Assembly: GCA_003451355.1 (NCBI GenBank)
Contig: DMDX01000117.1
Span: forward strand, 1 to 10,761
Length of the DNA stretch: 10,761 bases
Direction: 5' to 3'
Source: Cryomorphaceae bacterium
Lineage (GTDB): Bacteria > Bacteroidota > Bacteroidia > Flavobacteriales > Schleiferiaceae
This document shows positions 1-7,185 of this stretch, one piece after another. The position numbers and the translations under genes are program-made. Each line of letters begins with the position of its first letter. Within the stretch, counting starts at the first letter, position 1. The notes under the pieces are model-generated. The model made no database searches and was not told where the DNA came from. It saw only the letters and a list, made by a program, of their open reading frames with translations.

Positions 1-1155
1 CCACTCAATGCTTCCGTCGTAGGCAAGTCCCTCAGTCAAAATCTTGACCAGCGTCGACTTGCCCTGGCCGTTTTGACCCACAAAGGCAATCTTTTGGCCG
101 CGCACAAACTCCAAATCGAGTCCACGCAGCACGTGCTTGGGCCCGTAGTGCTTGTGAATGCCCTGCAGGCGGGCCATGATTTTGCCCGAATGCGGTGCGG
201 GCGGAAACTTAAACCGCATCTGCCGCGTGTCCTCGTCGTCGACTTCGATGACCTCGATTTTGTCGAGCTTTTTGATGAGCGACTGCGCGAACGAAGCTTT
301 GCTAGCCTTGGCCCGGAACCGTTCCACCAGCTCTTGCGTGTGCTTGATTTCTTTGTCCTGGTTGGCCTTGGCTTGGCGCTGCTTATCGCGGATTTCGTCG
401 CGAAGCGTCAGGTACCTGAAGTACGGAACATTGTAGTCGTAGCTCTTACCGAGCACAATTTCGAGGGTGCGGTTGGTCGCGTTGTTCAAGAAGGTCCGGT
501 CGTGCGAAACCAGAATGATAGCCTGGTTGCTCTCGGCCAAAAATTCTTCGAGCCACAAAATCGATTCGATGTCAAGGTGGTTCGTCGGTTCGTCCAAGAG
601 CAGGACGTCGTGGTGCTGCAGCAGAATTTTGGCGAGTTCCACGCGCATTTGCCATCCGCCCGAAAACGAATTCAGCGGCTGGTGAAAGTCGGTCGCTTTG
701 AATCCGAGGCCCAAGAGCACGCGCTCAAGATCTGCCTGGTAGGTGTAGCCGCCGATGTGCTGGTAGCGCTCTTGAGCGTGGTGAAAGCGCTCGAGTAAGT
801 CCATGTACGCGTCGCTCTCGTAGTCGGTACGCGTGCCCATCTCACCAGTCATGGACTCGATGTCGGCCTCAAGGCGCTTGATCTCGACAAAGCTCGACGC
901 GGCCTCTTCCCAAACGCTGGCGTTGGGGGCGGGCGGCATGTCCTGCGTCAGAAATCCGATGCTGAAGTCGCTCGGGACGCTGATTTTGCCCGTGTCGGGC
1001 TTGTACCGACCCGCGATCAGCTTGAGAAGGGTGGATTTACCGGCTCCGTTGCGCCCCACGAGACCGATGCGGTCTCCGGGGTTTACTTGGAACGAAATCC
1101 CTTTAAAAAGGTCCGATCCGCCAAAACTCAAACTAACTTGGTGTACACTCAGCAT
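1..1155 (-). CDS. ABC-F family ATP-binding protein (N-terminal 385 residues; truncated by window edge)
   Basis: Soluble duplicated-ATPase protein of the ABC-F class, whose members bind the ribosome and act in translation or antibiotic protection; there are no membrane segments. Seen by translating the minus strand: first Walker A GRNGAGKST at residues 34-42, signature SGGW at 165-168 followed by QMRVELAKILL, and Walker B/D-loop LLLDEPTNHLD around D188-D195. A charged interdomain linker (about 240-325) contains the typical FRAKASKASFAQSLIKKLDK stretch, and the second Walker A GQNGQGKST lies at 360-368. The reading frame stays open to base 1, so the rest of the second ATPase domain (family length is usually 530-650 residues) lies outside the window. 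The ATG at 1155 is chosen because the ABC fold begins directly after it (MLSVHQVSLSFGG). It is divergent from the DUF983 gene. The ABC-F family is certain; the subfamily (EttA-, Uup- or resistance-like) is not decided here. Confidence 0.95.
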   Translation of the reverse strand, partial: MLSVHQVSLSFGGSDLFKGISFQVNPGDRIGLVGRNGAGKSTLLKLIAGRYKPDTGKISVPSDFSIGFLTQDMPPAPNASVWEEAASSFVEIKRLEADIESMTGEMGTRTDYESDAYMDLLERFHHAQERYQHIGGYTYQADLERVLLGLGFKATDFHQPLNSFSGGWQMRVELAKILLQHHDVLLLDEPTNHLDIESILWLEEFLAESNQAIILVSHDRTFLNNATNRTLEIVLGKSYDYNVPYFRYLTLRDEIRDKQRQAKANQDKEIKHTQELVERFRAKASKASFAQSLIKKLDKIEVIEVDDEDTRQMRFKFPPAPHSGKIMARLQGIHKHYGPKHVLRGLDLEFVRGQKIAFVGQNGQGKSTLVKILTEGLAYDGSIEW

Positions 1156-1163
1156 AAGGGTGA

Positions 1164-1171
1164 CAAAAGTA
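1164..1171 (-). promoter_or_regulatory. Putative Bacteroidota -7 promoter element for the ABC-F gene
   Basis: The minus strand reads TACTTTTG, an exact match to the Bacteroidota sigma-A -7 consensus TAnnTTTG. It ends 8 bases before the ATG at 1155, so transcription would start only a few bases upstream of the start codon, giving a very short or leaderless mRNA. I see no clear TTG -33 element at the expected 17-23 base spacing, which lowers confidence. Confidence 0.4.
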
Positions 1172-1187
1172 CCACGATTCCCCGTGG
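1172..1187. repeat. Inverted repeat CCACG-N6-CGTGG between divergent -7 elements
   Basis: Perfect 5-base arms, 1172-1176 and 1183-1187, separated by 6 bases. It abuts the minus-strand -7 element and lies 9 bases upstream of the plus-strand -7 element, a position where a dimeric regulator could affect both divergent genes. It could equally be chance, since 5-base arms are short. Confidence 0.25.
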
Positions 1188-1196
1188 CGCGAGGGG

Positions 1197-1204
1197 TAAA
1201 TTTG
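1197..1204 (+). promoter_or_regulatory. Putative Bacteroidota -7 promoter element for the DUF983 gene
   Basis: The plus strand reads TAAATTTG, an exact match to TAnnTTTG, 29 bases upstream of the ATG at 1234, which would leave a leader of roughly 20-25 bases. No good TTG -33 element is visible at the usual distance. The position in the only intergenic gap upstream of this gene supports it. Confidence 0.45.
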
Positions 1205-1233
1205 CACTTAGAACCTCATTCACCCTACACCCC

Positions 1234-1626
1234 ATGAAATTGATCGGAAAAGGCAGCAAGCCCTTCAGCATCACGACCGCCAAATGCCCCAAGTGCCACG
1301 AGGGTGAAATGTTTGTGGACCCCAATCCGTACCACCTTCGCAATATGGACAAAATGCACGCTTCGTGCAGCGTTTGCGGCCAGGACTATGAGCCCGAACC
1401 CAACTTTTACTACGGAGCCATGTACGTGTCCTACGCCTACACTGTGGCCCTGTTTGTGGCTGTGTACGTCATCTTCGGAGTGTGGATCGGCTGGTCCATG
1501 TGGCCCACCGTCGGAACCCTCGCGGGCACCCTTGTCGTGCTCGGACCCTACCTCTTTCGCATCGCCCGAGTCACCTACCTCAACTTTTTTGTTCACTACG
1601 ACGCAGACGCGGCGCCCAAGAGCTAA
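1234..1626 (+). CDS. DUF983 family zinc-ribbon membrane protein
   Basis: A 130-residue protein of unknown function matching the DUF983 pattern. An N-terminal zinc ribbon has two CxxC pairs (C18/C21 in CPKCHEG and C45/C48 in CSVCGQDYEPEP), followed by the family hallmark NFYYGAMYVSYAY. Two hydrophobic helices follow, at about 64-86 and 90-110. It should sit in the inner membrane with the metal-binding knuckles outside the bilayer. The ATG at 1234 is preferred over an in-frame ATG at 1087, because the earlier start would lie inside the ABC-F gene and add unrelated residues, while homologues start just before the ribbon. Its TAA shares bases with the TAG of the convergent FAD oxidoreductase (CTAA at 1623-1626), so there is no room for a terminator between them. 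The family assignment is firm; the role is unknown. Confidence 0.9.
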   Translation: MKLIGKGSKPFSITTAKCPKCHEGEMFVDPNPYHLRNMDKMHASCSVCGQDYEPEPNFYYGAMYVSYAYTVALFVAVYVIFGVWIGWSMWPTVGTLAGTLVVLGPYLFRIARVTYLNFFVHYDADAAPKS

Positions 1627-2579
1627 CTCCAGAGTTCCTGAGCGAGTAGGGGAGCGTGCAGCGTGCCGCGCGACCCGAGCCCGTTGAGCATTCCCAATGT
1701 GGGGTGCTCAGGGTGCCATCCCCAGCGCGGCCGTCGGTCCTGCGTGTTGGGTCGAATTCCGGTCCACTGCCCCTGCACGTCAATGCTGCCGTCAACCCAC
1801 TCACGGGCGGAATTCAGCAGCTCCTCTGCCTGGCTTGCGTTGGCCTCGGGTGGATCTTGGTCGCCGTGCTCGATGCCCCAACCAAATGAGGCCCCCAGCT
1901 GGTAAAGCCCGTTGCCGTCCGGAAGCAAAAAATGGCTTCGGTGCAGCATCACACCCGGATCTAGTGACAGACCCACATTAAGTCCTTGACCCCACGTACG
2001 GGCAAACCCGAGCGGACCCCATAAGTGCTCTGTCCATCGCGCCTGGTAGCCCTCGGCGAGAAGTACGCGGTCAAAGCGCTCCGTCCCGTTGATCGTCCAC
2101 GAACCGTCCCTTTGGGGTTCAAGGCGCTCGACGGACTCATTGCGAACCTCAACTTGGGCGCGCATGTGCTCGAGAAAACCGACCACATTCAGTCGAAAGC
2201 TTCCCCGGACTTCGCCAAGGCCGACCCCGTGGACGCCTCCTGGAACGGGGTGAATCGCCCCCAAGTACGCACCCAACGCGGGGTGGTCGCTCAGCGCCTG
2301 CCAGTCGTTGAGTTCCTGAACCGTGCGCAGCACTTCATAAATAGACCCCGAGGATCGCAGTTCGATGGGGTAGGTGTGCAGCGCGACCTCTAGGGCCTCT
2401 GCAGCGCGCCAGACGACTCGGCGCCGCTTGAGCACAATCGGATTGACAAGCCCTGTGGCTACGCGCGACGAGCACCGCCGTCCGCCCAGATCAAACACCA
2501 CGAGGTCCACTCCCTGTGGTGCTTTGGCGGCCAGACTCGCCCCCGCAATTCCAAAGCCTACGAGGGCGACGCGTTCCAT
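1623..2579 (-). CDS. NAD(P)/FAD-dependent oxidoreductase, DAO (DadA-like) fold
   Basis: A 318-residue flavoprotein of the D-amino-acid-oxidase/glycine-oxidase superfamily. Visible features: a Rossmann start VALVGFGIAG with GxGxxG at G8-G13, an acidic residue ending the second strand (D30 in VVFDLGG) suited to binding the FAD ribose, and SSRVATGLVNPIVLKR (about 38-53), resembling the FAD-contacting loop of this family. RPNTQDRRP lies at 276-284 and GSRG at 302-305 near the C-terminus, the second FAD-binding signature. No signal peptide, so cytosolic. It is somewhat short for the superfamily (often 350 or more residues), but both ends of the fold are present. The substrate is unknown. It lies downstream of gldN but beyond a strong terminator, so it is probably a separate unit or depends on read-through; I found no convincing promoter of its own. 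Its stop codon overlaps that of the DUF983 gene on the other strand. Confidence 0.88.
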   Translation of the reverse strand: MERVALVGFGIAGASLAAKAPQGVDLVVFDLGGRRCSSRVATGLVNPIVLKRRRVVWRAAEALEVALHTYPIELRSSGSIYEVLRTVQELNDWQALSDHPALGAYLGAIHPVPGGVHGVGLGEVRGSFRLNVVGFLEHMRAQVEVRNESVERLEPQRDGSWTINGTERFDRVLLAEGYQARWTEHLWGPLGFARTWGQGLNVGLSLDPGVMLHRSHFLLPDGNGLYQLGASFGWGIEHGDQDPPEANASQAEELLNSAREWVDGSIDVQGQWTGIRPNTQDRRPRWGWHPEHPTLGMLNGLGSRGTLHAPLLAQELWS

Positions 2580-2599
2580 TTCGGGCGCAAGTTAGGAGC

Positions 2600-2625
2600 A
2601 AAAAAAAAGCCACCCGAAGGTGGCT
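2600..2625 (-). terminator. Rho-independent terminator of the porP-gldKLMN operon
   Basis: On the minus strand, 18 bases after the gldN stop, there is a perfect 7-bp stem AGCCACC/GGTGGCT closed by the loop TTCG (an exceptionally stable UUCG-type tetraloop in RNA), followed by eight T residues. On the plus strand the hairpin has no T tract, so it acts only for minus-strand transcripts. It marks the 3' end of the T9SS operon and separates it from the FAD oxidoreductase. Confidence 0.92.
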
Positions 2626-2643
2626 CTTTAGAATGGCATTCGA

Positions 2644-3468
2644 TTAGAACTGCCAGTAGTCGTGCTCGCGGTTGCGCAGGTCTTCGCGAATGCGCTTGGA
2701 CTCCAGCAACTGCTCCATCGGATTGTTGATCTTGTAGTCCTTGATCTCGCGATCGTAGACGTTGTCTTCTTTGGTCACTACTGCATTGAAGTAGCGCATC
2801 TGAAAGATCTGGTCAAACGTCAAACGGCGCGTGTTGTTGTTGGGATTGTAGGCGATGTTCGTGGCAAAAGCCTGACGTGCATCGGGGAACCATACCCAGA
2901 ACAAGTTCACGATGTCGCCCTCTTGCGGATCCTTGATCACCGGCGAAATTCCGATGATGCGGCTCTTGAGTTCGCCACGCTGCTTGTCAAAGTACCAATC
3001 GCTCTTGATGTCCCATGCCACAATATTGTTCGACTTGATTTCAATTGAGTCGATCGCCAAGATGGTGCCGTCGTCGTTGTCGCGAATGGTGTCGATGCGA
3101 AACAGGCGACCGCCTACTTCATTCATCGTCAACGGACGAAGAAACAAATCGTCGTCGTAGACCTCAGTGATGCTGCCTTCGCTCAAGATGGCATCCTTCA
3201 TCACGTCAAACAAAGACTTGCGGTCGGGCAAGGCCTGAATGGGGTAGTACAAAGGGTGGTTGAGCTTTTCAAGGGTGAAAATTCGCTCCCAGTGGCGCTT
3301 TGACCAGAGCATATCGTCCTGGCGCAAGTGCGGGTAGGGAACTACACGGGTTTGTGAGTAGTGGATGTCGGACTTGGGAATCAAGCCGTCATCCTGCGGC
3401 GATAGTACCTGAGCTTCGAGGGTTGCACCCGCGAAGAGGACCGCCAATAGGAATGCGATTTTTTTCAT
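2644..3468 (-). CDS. gldN: GldN/PorN, type IX secretion and gliding motility protein
   Basis: A periplasmic T9SS component that forms, with the lipoprotein GldK (PorK), the large ring under the outer membrane, and contacts the GldM periplasmic shaft. The 274-residue product begins with a clear Sec signal peptide, MKKIAFLLAVLFAGATLEA, likely cleaved before Q20. Family hallmarks follow: WSKRHWERIFTLEKLNHP (55-72) running into LYYP, SLFDVMKDAILSEGSITEVYDDD, WDIKSDWYFDKQRGEL, LFWVWFPDARQAFA, RRLTFDQIFQMRYFNAVVTK and NVYDREIKDY. The charged tail, with LLESKRIREDLRNREHDYW, is also typical. The ATG lies only 2 bases after the gldM stop, indicating translational coupling. It is the last gene of the operon, followed by the terminator at 2600-2625. 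It is at the shorter end for GldN/PorN but shows no sign of truncation. Confidence 0.97.
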   Translation of the reverse strand: MKKIAFLLAVLFAGATLEAQVLSPQDDGLIPKSDIHYSQTRVVPYPHLRQDDMLWSKRHWERIFTLEKLNHPLYYPIQALPDRKSLFDVMKDAILSEGSITEVYDDDLFLRPLTMNEVGGRLFRIDTIRDNDDGTILAIDSIEIKSNNIVAWDIKSDWYFDKQRGELKSRIIGISPVIKDPQEGDIVNLFWVWFPDARQAFATNIAYNPNNNTRRLTFDQIFQMRYFNAVVTKEDNVYDREIKDYKINNPMEQLLESKRIREDLRNREHDYWQF

Positions 3469-3470
3469 GC

Positions 3471-4985
3471 TTACTGAACGTCAAGGACGATGTTAGAAAT
3501 GTTGTCAATGCGCGCACCTGAAGGGGTGTTCGCCTTGATTTTGCGAATGGTTACCGAAGAACCAGGCTTCAAGCGCTGGATTTGGTCACGCATGTCGTTC
3601 GGGATCTTGTTTCCGCGAACTTCGATAGCGGGCTTTCCTTCAAACTTGATGTCAAATCCAGTTACGGTCAGTGCTAAGTCAAACGGGAAGTCTTGGTATT
3701 CGGCCTCGATCACACCCTTTGAAAGCAAGCTTGATGAAATCAAACCTTCTTTCTTTTTGAAGATCATACCGACCGCTTGGGGAAGACCCTTGATGCGGTA
3801 CACCTTCGTTCCTGCTTTGCGCGTTTTACCGTCAGTTTCTTTGACATTCACCGTAATGGTAACTTCCTTGCCTTCGACTTTCGTAACATTCGCTACGTAG
3901 TTACCTGCTTTACCTGAGATGCCTGGACCAGATACCATAAGGTTCTCTGGAGCCACGCCCGGAACTGATACTTCAATGGGGTTTTCTACGTTGCGGTAGA
4001 GCACGTTCATCTTAGTGGCCGAAATAACCACGCTCGGTGGTGCCACGGTGTAGGTAAGTTCAAATGGGTAGTCTTTGTCGCCTCCGGGGACGCGCATGCT
4101 ACCCTTGATCGTTTTTTGACCGTTGCCTGAACCTTGAATACGGATTTTACCCACGCCATCTTCAATAGATTGAGGAGTAACCCCTGAGAATTCAGGATTG
4201 CGACCCTTGTCGTATGCGGCCAGGAACACGTCGGCCTCGAGGTAGTCACCTTGTGTAACGTACGTACTGCGCGGCATCACTACTGCGCGAACGTTGTCGA
4301 ACTTCAGCGTATTGGCGTCGATTTGACCGTATAAGTGCTCAATAGTTTTGGCTTCCATGCGGCGAACGCGTGACTGCAAGTCGGTCAAGAACGGAACCAC
4401 GCCCGCAAGAGGCAGTTCGGCAAACGTGGCACGCTCCCACGACATCTTTTTGCCTTCAACGACTTCATCTTCAAAGGTGAACGTTTCGTCGATGATGCGC
4501 TTCATGGTCGCATCGCCGTCTGACTGACCTTCGAGAAACGCGCGAAACGCAGTGAGCTTTTCTTTGATTTCTTTGGCTTTGGCTTGGCCACCAATGCTCT
4601 TATCATTAAGCAGGAAGTTCTCAGGAATATCGCGGTTGTCTGCGCCCTTGTACCGCCCTTCTTTGTCAAGCCCACCAGTCAACGTGATCATCTCTTCTTT
4701 GGCTGAAGCTAATAGAGCAAAAATTTGGTCAGACTGGGCCTTTACTTGCTTCGCGCGCTCATTGACAGGCACGGCACGTGGGTTTTCAGAGACCTGAGCT
4801 TGAATTGCTTCGTACAGCGTAGCTGTTCCGCGCTCCACCGTAGTTACGGTAGCATTCATACCAAGGTCAAGTTTGGCGAGCACCCGCAAGATGTCCTTTG
4901 AAACGTTCAAAGCAAGCATTGCTGTCAACACGAGGTACATCATGTTGATCATTTTTTGACGCGGAGAAATAGTGCCTGATGCCAT
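3471..4985 (-). CDS. gldM: GldM/PorM, T9SS motor and periplasmic shaft protein
   Basis: Partner of GldL in the inner-membrane motor that converts proton-motive force into movement driving type IX secretion and gliding; its long periplasmic part reaches the GldK-GldN ring. The 504-residue length is close to characterised GldM/PorM proteins (about 510-520). One N-terminal transmembrane helix is visible (about 12-31, MINMMYLVLTAMLALNVSKD) directly after the conserved SPRQK; R9 and Y17 correspond to the functionally important positions reported for Flavobacterium GldM. A helical periplasmic domain follows (about 36-220), then consecutive beta domains to the C-terminus, including the hallmark KMNVLYRNVENPIEVSVPGV near the middle. 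No signal peptide other than the anchor helix. The start at 4985 gives exactly the family N-terminus MASGTISPRQK. It lies 52 bases after gldL and 2 bases before gldN. Confidence 0.98.
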   Translation of the reverse strand: MASGTISPRQKMINMMYLVLTAMLALNVSKDILRVLAKLDLGMNATVTTVERGTATLYEAIQAQVSENPRAVPVNERAKQVKAQSDQIFALLASAKEEMITLTGGLDKEGRYKGADNRDIPENFLLNDKSIGGQAKAKEIKEKLTAFRAFLEGQSDGDATMKRIIDETFTFEDEVVEGKKMSWERATFAELPLAGVVPFLTDLQSRVRRMEAKTIEHLYGQIDANTLKFDNVRAVVMPRSTYVTQGDYLEADVFLAAYDKGRNPEFSGVTPQSIEDGVGKIRIQGSGNGQKTIKGSMRVPGGDKDYPFELTYTVAPPSVVISATKMNVLYRNVENPIEVSVPGVAPENLMVSGPGISGKAGNYVANVTKVEGKEVTITVNVKETDGKTRKAGTKVYRIKGLPQAVGMIFKKKEGLISSSLLSKGVIEAEYQDFPFDLALTVTGFDIKFEGKPAIEVRGNKIPNDMRDQIQRLKPGSSVTIRKIKANTPSGARIDNISNIVLDVQ

Positions 4986-5037
4986 TAGTTAGTTCGTATC
5001 TAGATTACAAGGAGTTGTCTGCGAATTAAAGTTCCGA

Positions 5038-5703
5038 TTAGGCGCGAACGCTCATGGCGGTTAGCATGTTGCCGTATACGGAATTCAATTGTGCTAGGTT
5101 TTGGCTAAGCTTCGAAACCTCGGTAGTGAGTAATTCTGCACTTTGAGCTGAAGCACCAAGCTTTTCAAGAACGGCACTTTGAACTTCCATATGGCTCGCA
5201 GAGCTCTCGAGCTGCACGGCATAGAGGGCATTTAGGGCTTCCATGTTCTTGGCTGCGGCTCCGAGTTGCTCGCTGTATGCAGCAGTCGCACCTGCGGCAT
5301 CCGTAGTCTTGTTTAGTGAACTGGCGGTATCGCTCAATCGCTGCATCCCTGCAGAAAGGCTTTCAAGCAAATCAGGGCCGATTTTAGCGTCCTCAAGCAT
5401 GCGGTCAAGCTCCTGGGTGGTGCTCAAACCTGAAGAAAACTTACGGGCCTTCTTATCTTTAGCAGGCTCGTTCTCAAGCTCAGGGTACGCAAGAGTCCAG
5501 TCGTACTCTTTAGGTTGTGCTTCAAATGCAGAGATGGCAAAGATCACAGCCTCTGTAGTCAAACCGATGATGAGCATAAGGTCAGCTCCCTTGAGGTGGA
5601 TGATCTTAAAAAGGGCACCCATAATAACCACGGCTGCTCCCAAACCGTAAAGTTTGGTCATGAAGTTCTTAAAGCGCTTACCGTTTACATCAATTAAAGC
5701 CAT
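5038..5703 (-). CDS. gldL: GldL/PorL, T9SS inner-membrane motor protein
   Basis: The 221-residue inner-membrane component that surrounds the GldM helix and carries the proton path. Two transmembrane helices are visible (about 18-37 and 42-60), followed by a long cytoplasmic region rich in Ala, Ser, Leu and Gln with heptad-like coiled-coil character. Residues known from the family to matter for the motor are present: Y19, K33 and H36 in and after helix 1 (LYGLGAAVVIMGALFKIIH), and E51 and E61 in and after helix 2 (IIGLTTEAVIFAISAFE). These match Y13, K27, H30, E49 and E59 of Flavobacterium johnsoniae GldL as I recall that sequence; the inter-helix loop here is about four residues shorter. The start at 5703 gives the usual short N-terminus before helix 1. 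Flanked by gaps of 48 bases (from gldK) and 52 bases (to gldM) without terminators. Confidence 0.97.
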   Translation of the reverse strand: MALIDVNGKRFKNFMTKLYGLGAAVVIMGALFKIIHLKGADLMLIIGLTTEAVIFAISAFEAQPKEYDWTLAYPELENEPAKDKKARKFSSGLSTTQELDRMLEDAKIGPDLLESLSAGMQRLSDTASSLNKTTDAAGATAAYSEQLGAAAKNMEALNALYAVQLESSASHMEVQSAVLEKLGASAQSAELLTTEVSKLSQNLAQLNSVYGNMLTAMSVRA

Positions 5704-5751
5704 GGTGAAGAAGGATTGAGGTTGAGGGATAAAAATTGGTGATAGTGTGGG

Positions 5752-7185
5752 TTAAAAATCTTTGCGGTCGCGACCAAGGAAGCTTTGTACCGTGCGGAAT
5801 CCGATGTACGATTTGGCCGTATCCTGGTATTCGTAGTCGCGCATTCCATTTTGCATGAAGATGGCTACGTCCTTCCACGATCCACCGCGAATGACTTTGC
5901 GCTTCATAGTAACTGGATCCGATTCAGCCGCGTTGTACTTGAAGTCGGGGTTGAGGTCAGCGACAAAGAAGTACGATGCTTCGTCCCAAGAGGTACTTGT
6001 CCATTCTGCTACGTTTCCTGCCATATCGTACAGACCGTAACCATTGGGCTCGTAGCTGTGTACGCGAACTGGGTGGAATCCGCCATCCGCAACGAGGTTA
6101 CCGCGACCAGGCTTGAAGTTGGCCAAGAAGCAACCCTTGCTGTTGGTGGTGTAGGGTCCGCCCCATGGGTACGTTGTAAGCTCAAAGCCACCGCGCGCCG
6201 CGTATTCCCACTCAGACTCAGTAGGTAGGCGGAATTCGTTCTCAATGAAGTCATTGTTTTGCTTCAAGTACGTGTTGCGGTAGTGCGTCCTCCAGTTGGC
6301 GAATGCAGTAGCCTGCTTCCAACTCACGCCCACCACAGGGTACTCATCGTAGGCGGGGTGCCAGAAGTAGTTGTCGTGAAGTTGTTCGTTAAACGAGTAC
6401 GTGAAGTCAGAAATCCACGCCAAGGTGTCAGGGTAAACGTTTACGATTTCACTCACAAAGAAGCTTGAACGATCGGATACTTTCTTGCCGTTTTTAATGT
6501 AGTCGCGGTACGAGAAGGTGCGTCCGTCGCCGTCGGCGTCACGGAAGTCTTTCTGCCAGCGGTTTTCTTTTGAAGCAGCCTTTTGCTTGTCTACCCAAAA
6601 GTGCAGGTAGTTGAGCTGGCGTGAATCAATACTGCGTCCTCCCAAAAAGCGCTCTTCGGGCGAGAGGTACATTGACTCAATGACCTCGGTGTACTCCTCA
6701 GAGGGGTAGCGGCTGTTATCCCACACCAGACGGCGCGACCAATCGAGGTAGGTCTGCATACTGTCTGGGTAGTTTAATCCGACGTACTCTTCAAAGTAGG
6801 TCGGGTTGTTCATGTCCGCATAGTTGATGTATTCGAAGTCTTCAACCATGCCTTCGGCGAGGCGGTAGCGCAAAATGGAGTCGCGAACCCAGTGTACGAA
6901 CTGGCGGTACTCGTTATTGGTGATTTCGGTTTCGTCCATGTAAAATCCAGACACCGATACCGACTTGGTCGAAGCGGTAAGTGTGGCAGGCACATCGACG
7001 TCCGAATTACCCATCGAGAATTGTCCTTGAGGAATGTAGACCATTCCGTAGGGATCCGAAGGATAAAAATCGGGGCGGTCTTGTACGCCCACTAGTTCCC
7101 CGTGGTCGCCCCCTGAGCAGGAAGCGAGAACTACTGCTGCGAGAGCGGTAATCGAGAAGGGTTTAAACATTTTTACGTGCATCAT
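5752..7185 (-). CDS. gldK: GldK/PorK, T9SS outer-membrane ring lipoprotein (FGE-sulfatase fold)
   Basis: A lipoprotein that builds the periplasmic ring with GldN on the inner face of the outer membrane. The 477-residue product has a signal peptide ending in a lipobox, LASC (20-23), so C23 is the lipidated residue. From about residue 46 it follows the formylglycine-generating-enzyme/SUMF1-like fold: YGMVYIPQGQFSMGNSD (46-62), GFYMDETEITNNEYRQFV, YPVVGVSWKQATAFANW, NEFRLPTESEWEYAARGG, GLYDMAGNVAEWTSTSWD, KVIRGGSWKD and the terminal SYIGFRT. The FGE active-site cysteines near the C-terminus are absent: apart from C23 the only Cys is in SKGCFLANF, which fits a structural role. Alternative starts exist at 7182 and 7170 (M2 and M6); M6 gives a cleaner signal peptide with A-rich sequence just upstream, so the exact start is uncertain. 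It lies 32 bases after the porP stop. Confidence 0.97.
   Translation of the reverse strand: MMHVKMFKPFSITALAAVVLASCSGGDHGELVGVQDRPDFYPSDPYGMVYIPQGQFSMGNSDVDVPATLTASTKSVSVSGFYMDETEITNNEYRQFVHWVRDSILRYRLAEGMVEDFEYINYADMNNPTYFEEYVGLNYPDSMQTYLDWSRRLVWDNSRYPSEEYTEVIESMYLSPEERFLGGRSIDSRQLNYLHFWVDKQKAASKENRWQKDFRDADGDGRTFSYRDYIKNGKKVSDRSSFFVSEIVNVYPDTLAWISDFTYSFNEQLHDNYFWHPAYDEYPVVGVSWKQATAFANWRTHYRNTYLKQNNDFIENEFRLPTESEWEYAARGGFELTTYPWGGPYTTNSKGCFLANFKPGRGNLVADGGFHPVRVHSYEPNGYGLYDMAGNVAEWTSTSWDEASYFFVADLNPDFKYNAAESDPVTMKRKVIRGGSWKDVAIFMQNGMRDYEYQDTAKSYIGFRTVQSFLGRDRKDF

Noticed and set aside
73..798. Long plus-strand open frame (241 codons) opposite the ABC-F gene
   Set aside because: It is the antisense shadow of a clear ABC-F coding region; its translation has no recognisable domain and reflects codon bias of the true gene.
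1087..1233. Earlier in-frame start for the DUF983 protein
   Set aside because: It would start inside the ABC-F gene on the other strand and upstream of the likely promoter; homologues begin shortly before the zinc ribbon at 1234.
2025..2393. Plus-strand open frame opposite the FAD oxidoreductase, plus several others opposite gldK, the arginase-fold gene and topA
   Set aside because: All are antisense or out-of-frame to genes with firm family motifs, and none shows a domain, signal peptide or promoter of its own.
2580..2599. A promoter for the FAD oxidoreductase in TAACTTGC on the minus strand
   Set aside because: Only a partial match to TAnnTTTG, with no upstream TTG at proper spacing apart from the terminator T tract; too weak to annotate.
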